DNA from: Clostridiales bacterium UBA5888
Lineage (GTDB): Bacteria; Bacillota; Clostridia; Oscillospirales; Oscillospiraceae
Length of the DNA: 11,726 nt
Direction: 5' to 3'
Assembly: GCA_002431965.1 (NCBI GenBank)
Contig: DJEW01000033.1
Coordinates: 229-11,954 of the forward strand
In this document: positions 1 through 5,971 of the stretch, in pieces
How the letters are laid out: the number at the start of each line of letters is the position of its first letter
How positions within the stretch are numbered: the stretch's first letter is position 1
Notes under the pieces: generated by a model
Seen by the model: the letters and a program-made list of their open reading frames with translations, nothing else
Database searches by the model: none
What the model was told of the DNA's origin: nothing
Made by a program: the position numbers and the translations under genes

Positions 1-1144
1 TAAGCTCCACCACTTGGTAGCCGTTTTCCAAGTTGGGATCCACATACAAAAACTTGAATTTAATGCCAGAGAAACTCGGCTTCTTATATATCTGCCACTG
101 TGCGGTGTAAGTAACATTCCCGGTCACAGTGTCGGTAACTGCGGGAGACCAGCCTTTGAACTGATAGCCCCCACGGGTGAGAGTGCCGTTAAATGCAGGG
201 GTATCCTTGCCGGATTCTACAGTGTAAGTCTGATCCTTGAAGATTTCTTCACTATCTACGCCATCGGTGTAGGTGACGGTGTACATCTGAGCCGGCTTCT
301 GCGCACAGGTGACCTTGAAGGTGATGGGAAGCGTACCAGTCTTTACGGTTACTTTGTCCTTGTTGTAGCTGCTGTCAAACTCCACCACGATGGTCTTTTT
401 CTCGGCCTCTTCATCGGCCAGATAGTGGGTGACATTCATATCCGCAGTGTAATGATCAATATACTTCGCTGCTTCAACAGTGATGGTGGAAGTGAATTTG
501 CCATTTGAGTCCTCCATGGTGGTAGCGGAGTATCCTCCTACCGAGGTATCGTATTTCTTCTCTTCGTGATTGCCGCCCGTGTTGACACATTTGACCGTTA
601 TATCGCCCAGCAGTTCCTTGATCAGCTTCTCGCTCTTGGATTCCCACTGCGCTACGTATGTAACGTTTTCGGTCACAGTCTTATCCACTTCAGGAAGCCA
701 GCCCTTGAAGATATAGCCGTTGTGGGTAGGATCATCACCATTATTGTACTCGGGTGTCGTGTCTCCATTTTTCAGACCGCTATGGACTTCATCCTTAAAG
801 CAGACTTCTCCTCTACCGTCAGTGTAGGTGACGGTGTAGGTTCCGTTGGGCTCTTTTGGCGATGTTTCCATGGTCGCCGTCATCGCCGCCGGTTCTGCCG
901 TCGGTTCTGCCGTAGCCGTCGGTTCTGCCGTAGGCGTGGGTGTAGCCGTGGGTGCAGCCGTGGGTGTAGCCGTGGGTGTAGCCGTAGGTGCAGCCGTAGG
1001 TGTAGCCGTGGGTGTAGCCGTGGGTGCTGCTTCCGCCGTTGTTACCGCGAGCTGCGCCGCAGTGTCTTCGGCGAATGCGGCCGCAGGCAGCAGAGAGCAG
1101 AGCATCATGGCGGTCAGCACCAGGCACAATACTTTCTTTTTCAT
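1..1144 (-). CDS. Secreted InlB-like repeat surface protein (partial, C-terminus beyond left edge)
   Basis: The visible part encodes 381 residues with no stop before the window edge. Residues 1-25 are a signal peptide (MKKK, a hydrophobic core, likely cleavage after AAAFA). Residues about 41-86 are a Pro/Thr/Ala linker of PTATP and PTAEP units. Two modules follow, about 101-168 and 287-352. Each begins YTVTYTDG and ends GY.FKGW.P.V..TVT.NVTY.AQW, the signature of InlB B-repeat / Listeria-Bacteroides repeat domains. The stretch between them (about 170-283) is beta-rich but not recognised. Such proteins are usually exported and wall- or surface-bound; the anchor, if any, lies outside the window. 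The ATG at 1144 follows GGAGG at 1156-1152 with seven bases between. The family call is solid; the binding target is unknown. Its 390-base leader carries a pentanucleotide array and a hairpin. Confidence 0.88.
   Translation of the reverse strand, partial: MKKKVLCLVLTAMMLCSLLPAAAFAEDTAAQLAVTTAEAAPTATPTATPTAAPTATPTATPTAAPTATPTPTAEPTATAEPTAEPAAMTATMETSPKEPNGTYTVTYTDGRGEVCFKDEVHSGLKNGDTTPEYNNGDDPTHNGYIFKGWLPEVDKTVTENVTYVAQWESKSEKLIKELLGDITVKCVNTGGNHEEKKYDTSVGGYSATTMEDSNGKFTSTITVEAAKYIDHYTADMNVTHYLADEEAEKKTIVVEFDSSYNKDKVTVKTGTLPITFKVTCAQKPAQMYTVTYTDGVDSEEIFKDQTYTVESGKDTPAFNGTLTRGGYQFKGWSPAVTDTVTGNVTYTAQWQIYKKPSFSGIKFKFLYVDPNLENGYQVVEL
887..1024 (-). repeat. PTATP linker-coding tandem repeats
   Basis: Near-identical 12-base units (GCCGTGGGTGTA and variants on the plus strand) encode the Pro-Thr-Ala linker of the surface protein. 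Twelve-residue blocks (PTATPTATPTAA) occur twice in a row, giving a 36-base higher-order period, and then decay into PTAEP units. The units are multiples of three, so changes in copy number would alter linker length without shifting the frame. Confidence 0.8.
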
Positions 1145-1259
1145 TATCTTTCCTCCAAATCCTCCAAAAAGGTTTTTGTCCGCTTATCTTCCTGCACGGC
1201 GGCGGACGCGCCGAGAAGCGGGAGCGTATAATCCGCAAAAGAACCTGCGCATTCAGCCG

Positions 1260-1508
1260 TCAGGGCTTCTGTGGCGCACCACCGCCCTTCCGGAAGGCGC
1301 AAAAAGCCGGGGGCAGGGCATAATACGCCCTGTCTCCGGCAAGCGGTATCCTGATATGGAATTTTAAAGCAGAGACCGGCGAGATGAAAAACGGCGCTAT
1401 ACTCCTGCGAGCCGAGCCGAGCCGAGCCGAGCCGAGCCGAGCCGAGCCGAGCCGAGCCGAGCCGAGCCGAGCCGAGCCGAGCAATATTGTCGCAATTCCG
1501 TTCGCCAT
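1260..1508 (-). CDS. Possible leader ORF reading through the pentamer array (82 aa)
   Basis: This is a tentative short ORF in the transcribed leader of the surface gene. The ATG at 1508 lies about 27 bases after the predicted start of transcription and has AAAGGA at 1524-1519, ten bases upstream. It starts MANGIATILL, passes through the array as repeated SARLG units, continues for about 45 residues and stops at 1260, beyond the terminator-like hairpin. The tail resembles no family and its composition looks like translated non-coding DNA, so any role would be regulatory rather than enzymatic. The array has no stop in any minus-strand frame, so an open frame here is weak evidence of translation. 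Confidence 0.25.
   Translation of the reverse strand: MANGIATILLGSARLGSARLGSARLGSARLGSARRSIAPFFISPVSALKFHIRIPLAGDRAYYALPPAFCAFRKGGGAPQKP
1301..1340 (-). terminator. Terminator-like hairpin inside the surface-gene leader
   Basis: On the minus strand, arm 1340-1327 (GCCGGAGACAGGGC) pairs with 1319-1306 (GCCCTGCCCCCGGC) around a seven-base loop, giving 12 pairs and two A-C mismatches. TTTTT follows at 1305-1301. It lies about 230 bases into the leader and 160 bases before the surface-gene start, where an attenuator would sit. It could instead end a separate short transcript, but I see no convincing second promoter between it and the start codon. Confidence 0.5.
1408..1482. repeat. Perfect GCCGA pentanucleotide array, about 15 units
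   Basis: Positions 1411-1480 are fourteen exact GCCGA copies. Matching partial units on both sides bring the uninterrupted periodic tract to 75 bases (1408-1482). It lies between the minus-strand promoter at 1542-1570 and the surface-gene start at 1144. Five is not a multiple of three, so each unit gained or lost by slipped-strand pairing shifts any reading frame that crosses it. No other stretch of the window has such a short perfect repeat. Confidence 0.95.
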
Positions 1509-1541
1509 TGTCAAGCCGTCCTTTCTCTGGATTCACAGAGA

Positions 1542-1570
1542 ATTATAACGCATCTTGAATAAAATTACAA
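1542..1570 (-). promoter_or_regulatory. Promoter for the surface-protein leader
   Basis: On the minus strand, -35 TTGTAA (1570-1565) and -10 TATAAT (1547-1542) are separated by exactly 17 bases. Transcription should start near 1535, leaving a leader of about 390 bases. No better promoter is visible nearer the gene. Confidence 0.7.
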
Positions 1571-1616
1571 GGGTTTTTTCAGTGCAGACCTGAAAAATTC
1601 TTCCGCTCCGCCGCCC

Positions 1617-1646
1617 TTGTTTTTCGTCTGCCAGGGATGATATAAT
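1617..1646 (+). promoter_or_regulatory. Promoter for the THEP1-like gene
   Basis: TTGTTT (1617-1622) and TATAAT (1641-1646) are separated by 18 bases, placing the start of transcription near 1653. An in-frame ATG at 1645 falls inside this -10 box, so the gene must start further downstream, at 1672. The promoter is divergent from the surface-gene promoter at 1542-1570. Confidence 0.6.
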
Positions 1647-1671
1647 GATCAAAAACGGCAGGGAGAAGACT

Positions 1672-2259
1672 ATGGAAAAGCATCTCATTTTCACGGGAGC
1701 GGACGGCAGCGACTGCTCCGCAATAATAAAGACCGCGCTGGGCGATAAGCTCGCCTGCGCGGGCGGATATGTGACGAAGGCGGCATATGCGCCCGACGGC
1801 AGGGTGAGCGGATATGCGCTGCTGCCGGCGGCGGGCGCGGCGGGCGTCGCGGGTTATGAGGCGAAGGAGTTTCTGCGCTGCGGCGAGCCGCGCTGGACGC
1901 ACGACAGCGAGGTGTTCCGCAGCGAGGGCGCGCGCCTTCTGCAGGAGGCGCAGTATTATCCTTTCGCCGCGGCGGACGCTTTCGGCGGGTTTGACCTGAT
2001 CATCCCGCAGTTTCGTGAGGCGCTGCTGGACGCGCTTAATGCGGACACGCCGCTGATAGGCGTGCTTGTGGGCGAGGACGCCGGGGAGGAGCTGCGCAGA
2101 AGGCTGGGTCTGGGCGAGAAATACACGGCGTACCGCCGCGCGCTGCGCGCCGCGCTTGAAAACGACGCACAGACGCGCCTTGCCGAGGTGCGCGCCGCCG
2201 GAGACCCTGCCGCCGCGCGCCTTGCGGCGCAGTGGGCGGCGGAATACGCGGTTGGGTGA
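1672..2259 (+). CDS. Degenerate THEP1-like nucleoside-triphosphatase homologue
   Basis: This 195-residue protein has no signal peptide or membrane segment and is very rich in alanine. The layout resembles THEP1/NTPase_1 P-loop proteins: a loop after the first strand (GADGSDCS, residues 9-16), AGGYVTK at 30-36, a Walker B-like place at about 100-110 (ADAFGGFDLI), then a FREALLDAL helix and a TPLIGVL strand. The key residues are worn. The P-loop lacks the GK[ST] lysine, and the usual DEIG is replaced by FGGFD. It may therefore be a non-hydrolysing relative, or the likeness may mislead. ATG 1672 is chosen because GGGAG (1661-1665) sits six bases upstream and the earlier ATG lies in the promoter. 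It is a single-gene unit, closed by the hairpin at 2309-2337. The family call is moderate and the function unknown. Confidence 0.5.
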   Translation: MEKHLIFTGADGSDCSAIIKTALGDKLACAGGYVTKAAYAPDGRVSGYALLPAAGAAGVAGYEAKEFLRCGEPRWTHDSEVFRSEGARLLQEAQYYPFAAADAFGGFDLIIPQFREALLDALNADTPLIGVLVGEDAGEELRRRLGLGEKYTAYRRALRAALENDAQTRLAEVRAAGDPAAARLAAQWAAEYAVG

Positions 2260-2308
2260 AGCGCGGCAGGCTGTATGCACACTGCATGCGCGTATATAAA
2301 TTTGCAGC

Positions 2309-2355
2309 AGCGGAGCGCCATATTCCGGCGCTCCGCTGTAGTCTATTGTTTTTTC
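2309..2355. terminator. Shared terminator between converging genes
   Basis: An 11-base perfect stem (AGCGGAGCGCC, 2309-2319, with 2327-2337) has a seven-base loop. On the plus strand a T-rich run (TTGTTTTTTC) follows some ten bases later. On the minus strand the sequence beyond the stem is only weakly T-rich. It sits between the THEP1-like gene and the stop of the GtrA gene at 2343, so it probably serves both. Confidence 0.65.
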
Positions 2356-2876
2356 TCTTTCAGCAGCACAAATTTCTCCATCGGGAAGAGCACCGCCATT
2401 TGCAGCGTACCCGCCGCCATGGAAGCAATTGTCGGCGCGAGATCGCCCCAGAGCGCGGCATCCGTTCCCTCAAGCGCATGGACGATAACGCCCTGCATCC
2501 ACGTGGAGAAGAGAATCAGCGCCGTCATGAGCGCGATGTACGCGGCAAAGCACCACGCCGGTGCGTCGGATTTGAACGTTGTTCTTTTGTTCTGGATATA
2601 GCCATAGATATTCGCCAGCAGGTTAGAGGCGAAAAACGGCAGCACATAGCCCCAGTTATCATTCCCCGCGCCGACGACGCCGGCGCTGAATATGCCGGCG
2701 AGAAAGCCCGGCAGCGGGGCTTTCCAGTTTTGCAGCGCGTAATAAAGCACGTTGACAAGAATTATCTGGATAACGCCCACAAGGCTGCTGACGAGGGCGA
2801 ATTTTATGAACTGCCACAGCGTCTTGCGGCGCTTGACGCCGCGCTTTTCTTCGTTATCGCTCATATGCTTTCTCAC
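2343..2876 (-). CDS. GtrA-family membrane protein
   Basis: This 177-residue integral membrane protein has four likely helices at about 23-47, 77-94, 108-132 and 146-168, and a charged N-terminus. FIKFALVSSLVGVIQ near the start and NLLANIYGYIQNKRTTF at 85-101 are the typical GtrA/DPMS-family marks. Members are thought to help move polyprenyl-linked sugars across the membrane for surface polysaccharide or teichoic acid decoration; no glycosyltransferase is next to it to confirm that. A loop at about 50-75 makes it longer than many members. The GTG start at 2876 overlaps the argS stop (GTGA) and has GGAG five bases upstream, which points to coupled translation. An ATG at 2864, four codons later, is the alternative start. 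Confidence 0.82.
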   Translation of the reverse strand: MRKHMSDNEEKRGVKRRKTLWQFIKFALVSSLVGVIQIILVNVLYYALQNWKAPLPGFLAGIFSAGVVGAGNDNWGYVLPFFASNLLANIYGYIQNKRTTFKSDAPAWCFAAYIALMTALILFSTWMQGVIVHALEGTDAALWGDLAPTIASMAAGTLQMAVLFPMEKFVLLKEKKQ

Positions 2877-4537
2877 ATCGACTCCGGGGCGGAAACGCCG
2901 AGCAGGGCGAGGGCGCTGCGCAGCGTTATCTGCAGCGCCATGACAAGCCCCACGCGCTGGTTGGTCAGCGCCGGGTCGTCGGGGTTATTCACGCGCGCGA
3001 CATTATAATAGCTGTGATAGAGCTTGACAAGATTCATGATATACTCCGAGACGATGTTGGGCTTGCGGGTCTTCGCCGCCCTGGCGACAAGCCCGGGAAA
3101 TTCCGACATCATCTTCATCAGCAGCAGCTCCTTCTCGTCCGTGAGCCTGTCATACGCCGCAACGGGCTTGAACGCGGGGATGTCCGGGTTGCGGAGGATG
3201 GAGCACATGCGCGAGTGGGCATACTGCGCGTAATAGACAGGGTTATTGTTGTCCCTGGCGACCGCCTGCTTCATGTCAAAGTCCATCTGCGATGAAATAT
3301 CCTTGGACGCGAAAAACCAGCGCGCAGCATCCACGCCGACATCCTCGCAAAGCTCGCGGATGGTGATGGCGTTGCCGGTGCGCTTGGACATCTTGACTTC
3401 AACGCCGTTATCGACCATGCGCACCATCTGGATGAGATCGACCGATAGCGTTCCCTTGGGATACCCCAGCGCTTCAAGCGCCGCCTGCATGCGCAGAACA
3501 TAAGAATGATGATCCGCGCCCCATAGGTCAACAAGCTTATTGTACCCGCGCTCTATCTTGTAGACGTGGTTGGCAATGTCCGGCGTGAGGTATGAGAGGG
3601 TGCCGTCGCTCTTGCGCAGAACACGGTCCTTCTCGTCGCCGTAATCGGTGCTTTTAAACCAGAGCGCGCCGTCCTTCTCGTACAGCAGCCCCTTGCTGTC
3701 CATCAGCGCGAGACAGTCATTGATGCGCTTTTTGTTGTTTTCATAGAAAAACGTCTCGTGCATCCATGAGGTAATTCTGACGCGGTAAAGCTCCAGATCG
3801 CGGTTGATCTTCTCAAGCTCGCGGGTCTTGCCGGTCTGCATGAAGTAATGCAGGCGCTCGTCCGGGTCGGCATCGAGCCACTTATCGCCGTCTTCGGCGG
3901 CGATGGCATCGGCTATGTTCTTCACGTCCTCGGCGTGGTAGCCGTCCTCGGGCAGAGGGTAGTCCGATGCACGCCCGAAATGCTCAAAGTAGCGCGCGAC
4001 GAGCGACTCGCCGAGCTTGACGATCTGGTTGCCGGCATCGTTGACGTAATACTCGCGCAAAACGTCATACCCGCTCAGCTCCATAAGGCGGCAGATGCTG
4101 TCGCCCCATGCGGCATTGCGCGCATGACCGCAGTGCAGATCGCCGGTGGGGTTTGCGGACACCCATTCGACAAGAACGCGCTCGCCGCTGCCGGAGTTGT
4201 TTTTGCCGTAGCTCTCCCCCGCCTCGAGCACCTTGTTGATAACGCCGGAGAGCGCATCGCCGCTGAGGCGGAAGTTGATGAAGCCGGGCTTTGCAACCGT
4301 GACGCTCTCCGCTTCGGGAAGCTTTTCCCGAAGCTTTTCGGCAAGCTCCTCGCCGATCGCCATGGGCGCTTTATGCAGCGTGCGGGCAAGGCGCATGGCG
4401 GTGCTGGACGCATAGTCGCCCATCTTCGTGTCGCGCGGGATCTCGACAAGCAGCGTGTCGGCGTCGGTCTCGATGCCGTAAAGCTCCCTCACCGCCGCGT
4501 CGAGCGCGTCATATATCTTCTTTTCAAAATCACTCAT
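2873..4537 (-). CDS. argS: Arginyl-tRNA synthetase
   Basis: A 554-residue, full-length class I synthetase that attaches arginine to its tRNA using ATP in the cytoplasm. The N-terminal Add-1 type region covers about 1-90. SANPTGDLHCGHARNAAWGD contains the HIGH-type motif as HCGH (135-138). EYYVNDAGNQ (162-171) and LWGADHHSYV (from 339) are ArgS-specific blocks. KMSKR (382-386) is the second ATP-binding signature. The C-terminal DALR anticodon-binding helices run from about 435 to the end, with YYAQYAHSR at their start. Many ArgS proteins lack a canonical KMSK, so its presence here is a small feature. The start at 4537 has GGAGG nine bases upstream. It is transcribed with the GtrA gene and may also receive readthrough from the aminotransferase upstream. 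Confidence 0.97.
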   Translation of the reverse strand: MSDFEKKIYDALDAAVRELYGIETDADTLLVEIPRDTKMGDYASSTAMRLARTLHKAPMAIGEELAEKLREKLPEAESVTVAKPGFINFRLSGDALSGVINKVLEAGESYGKNNSGSGERVLVEWVSANPTGDLHCGHARNAAWGDSICRLMELSGYDVLREYYVNDAGNQIVKLGESLVARYFEHFGRASDYPLPEDGYHAEDVKNIADAIAAEDGDKWLDADPDERLHYFMQTGKTRELEKINRDLELYRVRITSWMHETFFYENNKKRINDCLALMDSKGLLYEKDGALWFKSTDYGDEKDRVLRKSDGTLSYLTPDIANHVYKIERGYNKLVDLWGADHHSYVLRMQAALEALGYPKGTLSVDLIQMVRMVDNGVEVKMSKRTGNAITIRELCEDVGVDAARWFFASKDISSQMDFDMKQAVARDNNNPVYYAQYAHSRMCSILRNPDIPAFKPVAAYDRLTDEKELLLMKMMSEFPGLVARAAKTRKPNIVSEYIMNLVKLYHSYYNVARVNNPDDPALTNQRVGLVMALQITLRSALALLGVSAPESM

Positions 4538-4593
4538 CAGTCATGCCCTCCATTTTGGGGTGTTATATTTGTCTATCGGGTAAAAGCGCGGGT

Positions 4594-4602
4594 ATTATAT
4601 CA
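4594..4602 (-). promoter_or_regulatory. Extended -10 promoter for argS
   Basis: The minus strand reads TGATATAAT (4602-4594), an extended -10 with a perfect TATAAT core, some 57 bases before the argS start. No clear -35 is seen; a T-run lies in that place. The box lies about 40 bases past the aminotransferase stop, so argS likely has its own start of transcription as well as any readthrough. Confidence 0.6.
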
Positions 4603-4639
4603 CATGGCGGGAAAAAAATCCACAGTAATATACGCGGCG

Positions 4640-5821
4640 TCAGAACTCCGCCAGCACCGCCTCAAACGCCGGAATGCTGCGGCGTATCATATCATAGGAC
4701 ACGCAGGTGCTCACGCGGAAATAATCCGGGCAGCCGAAATCCCCGCCGGGAACAACAAGCAGGTCGTGCGCACGCGCCGCATCGGAAAACGCCTTGGCAT
4801 CGCCGCCCGGGGCTTTCACGAACATGTAGAACGCGCCGTCCGGGCGCACGCATCTGTACCCCATGGCGGTGAGCTTATCATAAAGATAGAGGCTGTTGCG
4901 GCGGTAGGTCTCCACATTGGGGCGCGAGGCGGCGCACATGGCGACAACGCGCTGCTGAAGCGACGGGGCGCAGACGTGACCGCTTGCGCGCGCCGCGCCG
5001 GCTATGGCGGCAAAAACCGTTCTGCTGTCCTCCACCGTGTCCGGCACGCAGACATAGCCAACGCGCTCGCCGGGGAGTGAGAGAGACTTGGAGTAGGAAT
5101 AGCAGACTATGGTGTTTTTATATATAGTAGGTATGAACGGCGCCTGCGAGCCGTCAAACACAAGCTCGCGGTAAGGCTCGTCGGCAATGATGTATATCGG
5201 GTGACCGTATTCGACACTCTTCCTACGAAGGAGCACTGCCACGGCTTCAAGCGATTCGCGGGTATAGACGACACCTGTGGGATTATTGGGCGAATTGACA
5301 ATGACCGCCTGGGTGTGCGCGCTTATGCCCGCAGAGAGCGCGGCAACGTCGAGCTGGAACGTGCCCGCCTCCGCCTTAACGGGGACAAAGCGCGCACCGT
5401 TTGCCTCGGCAAACGGAACATATTCCGGAAAGCACGGCTGAATGCCGATTATCTCCGCCCCGTCTACGGCGAGCGCGCGTATAACGGAAACCAGCGCGGG
5501 CGCAGCGCCGCAGGTGAAGAAAATGTTATCCTTTTTCAGCTTTGTGCCGTAGCGTGCGTTGAGATCATCCGCAACGGCAATGCGCGCCTCCGGCACACCG
5601 GCAGCAGGCGTATAGCCGTGGACGCGAAGACTGTCAACAGACTCAATGATGGAGACAAACGCGCGGTTCACCTCCGTCGGCGCGGGAACGGAGGGATTCC
5701 CGATGGAAAAGTCATATACATTCTCCCGGCCGACGGCGGCGGCGCGGGCATTGCCGTACTCAAAAAGCTCCCGAATGACGGAGTTTGATGTACCGAGGGC
5801 GAGCATAGCTTCATTGACCAT
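4640..5821 (-). CDS. PLP-dependent class I/II aminotransferase
   Basis: A 393-residue fold-type I aminotransferase, in the AspC/MalY/aromatic aminotransferase group. Visible marks are FSIGNPS (38-44), the substrate-loop tyrosine in HGYTPAAG (about 69-76), NSPNNPTG (176-183), ADEPYREL with the PLP-ring aspartate D214 and Y217 (213-220), the Schiff-base lysine K245 in SYSKSLSLPGERVGY, and R369 in FRVST, which binds the substrate carboxylate. All catalytic residues are present, so the enzyme should be active. The amino donor cannot be told from sequence. The ATG at 5821 has GGAG nine bases upstream. A much longer open frame continues upstream, but it only runs antisense through the nucleotidase gene. 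It is the first gene of the minus-strand group leading to argS, with no strong terminator between them. Confidence 0.92.
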   Translation of the reverse strand: MVNEAMLALGTSNSVIRELFEYGNARAAAVGRENVYDFSIGNPSVPAPTEVNRAFVSIIESVDSLRVHGYTPAAGVPEARIAVADDLNARYGTKLKKDNIFFTCGAAPALVSVIRALAVDGAEIIGIQPCFPEYVPFAEANGARFVPVKAEAGTFQLDVAALSAGISAHTQAVIVNSPNNPTGVVYTRESLEAVAVLLRRKSVEYGHPIYIIADEPYRELVFDGSQAPFIPTIYKNTIVCYSYSKSLSLPGERVGYVCVPDTVEDSRTVFAAIAGAARASGHVCAPSLQQRVVAMCAASRPNVETYRRNSLYLYDKLTAMGYRCVRPDGAFYMFVKAPGGDAKAFSDAARAHDLLVVPGGDFGCPDYFRVSTCVSYDMIRRSIPAFEAVLAEF

Positions 5822-5855
5822 GATATATTTCTCCGGAATGTTATAATTTTTGTTT

Positions 5856-5884
5856 ATTATACTATTCGCCTGCCGCAAATTCAA
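5856..5884 (-). promoter_or_regulatory. Promoter for the aminotransferase
   Basis: On the minus strand, -35 TTGAAT (5884-5879) and -10 TATAAT (5861-5856) are separated by exactly 17 bases, some 35 bases before the start codon at 5821. Confidence 0.75.
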
Positions 5885-5903
5885 GACGCGATATTTATTG
5901 ATG

Positions 5904-5932
5904 TTGAAACGCGCCATCAGGTATGGTATATT
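5904..5932 (+). promoter_or_regulatory. Promoter for the secreted nucleotidase
   Basis: TTGAAA (5904-5909) and TATATT (5927-5932) are separated by 17 bases, with transcription expected near 5939. Its -35 lies only 19 bases from the -35 of the divergent aminotransferase promoter. Confidence 0.7.
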
Positions 5933-5971
5933 GGATTCAGCATCAACGCAAAAACAACAAGGAGGAAAAAC

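Noticed and set aside
846..1367. Valine/alanine/glycine repeat frame on the plus strand opposite the surface-protein linker
   Set aside because: It is the complement of the PTATP-coding repeats, and the minus strand has a signal peptide, ribosome site and InlB-like modules.
1408..1482. CRISPR array
   Set aside because: The units are five bases with no spacers, and there are no cas genes.
1144..1536. A 130-residue minus-strand frame with GTG at 1536, ending on the surface-gene start codon
   Set aside because: As a gene it is rejected: GTG 1536 falls at or before the predicted transcription start and has no ribosome site. Its end (TAATG) matters only as one possible exit for the leader ORF.
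4603..4639. Terminator between the aminotransferase and argS
   Set aside because: There is a T-run on the minus strand, but only a four-base stem with a wobble pair before it.
3848..5080. A 410-residue plus-strand open frame across argS and the aminotransferase
   Set aside because: It spans two well-supported minus-strand genes and their spacer and has no recognisable domain.
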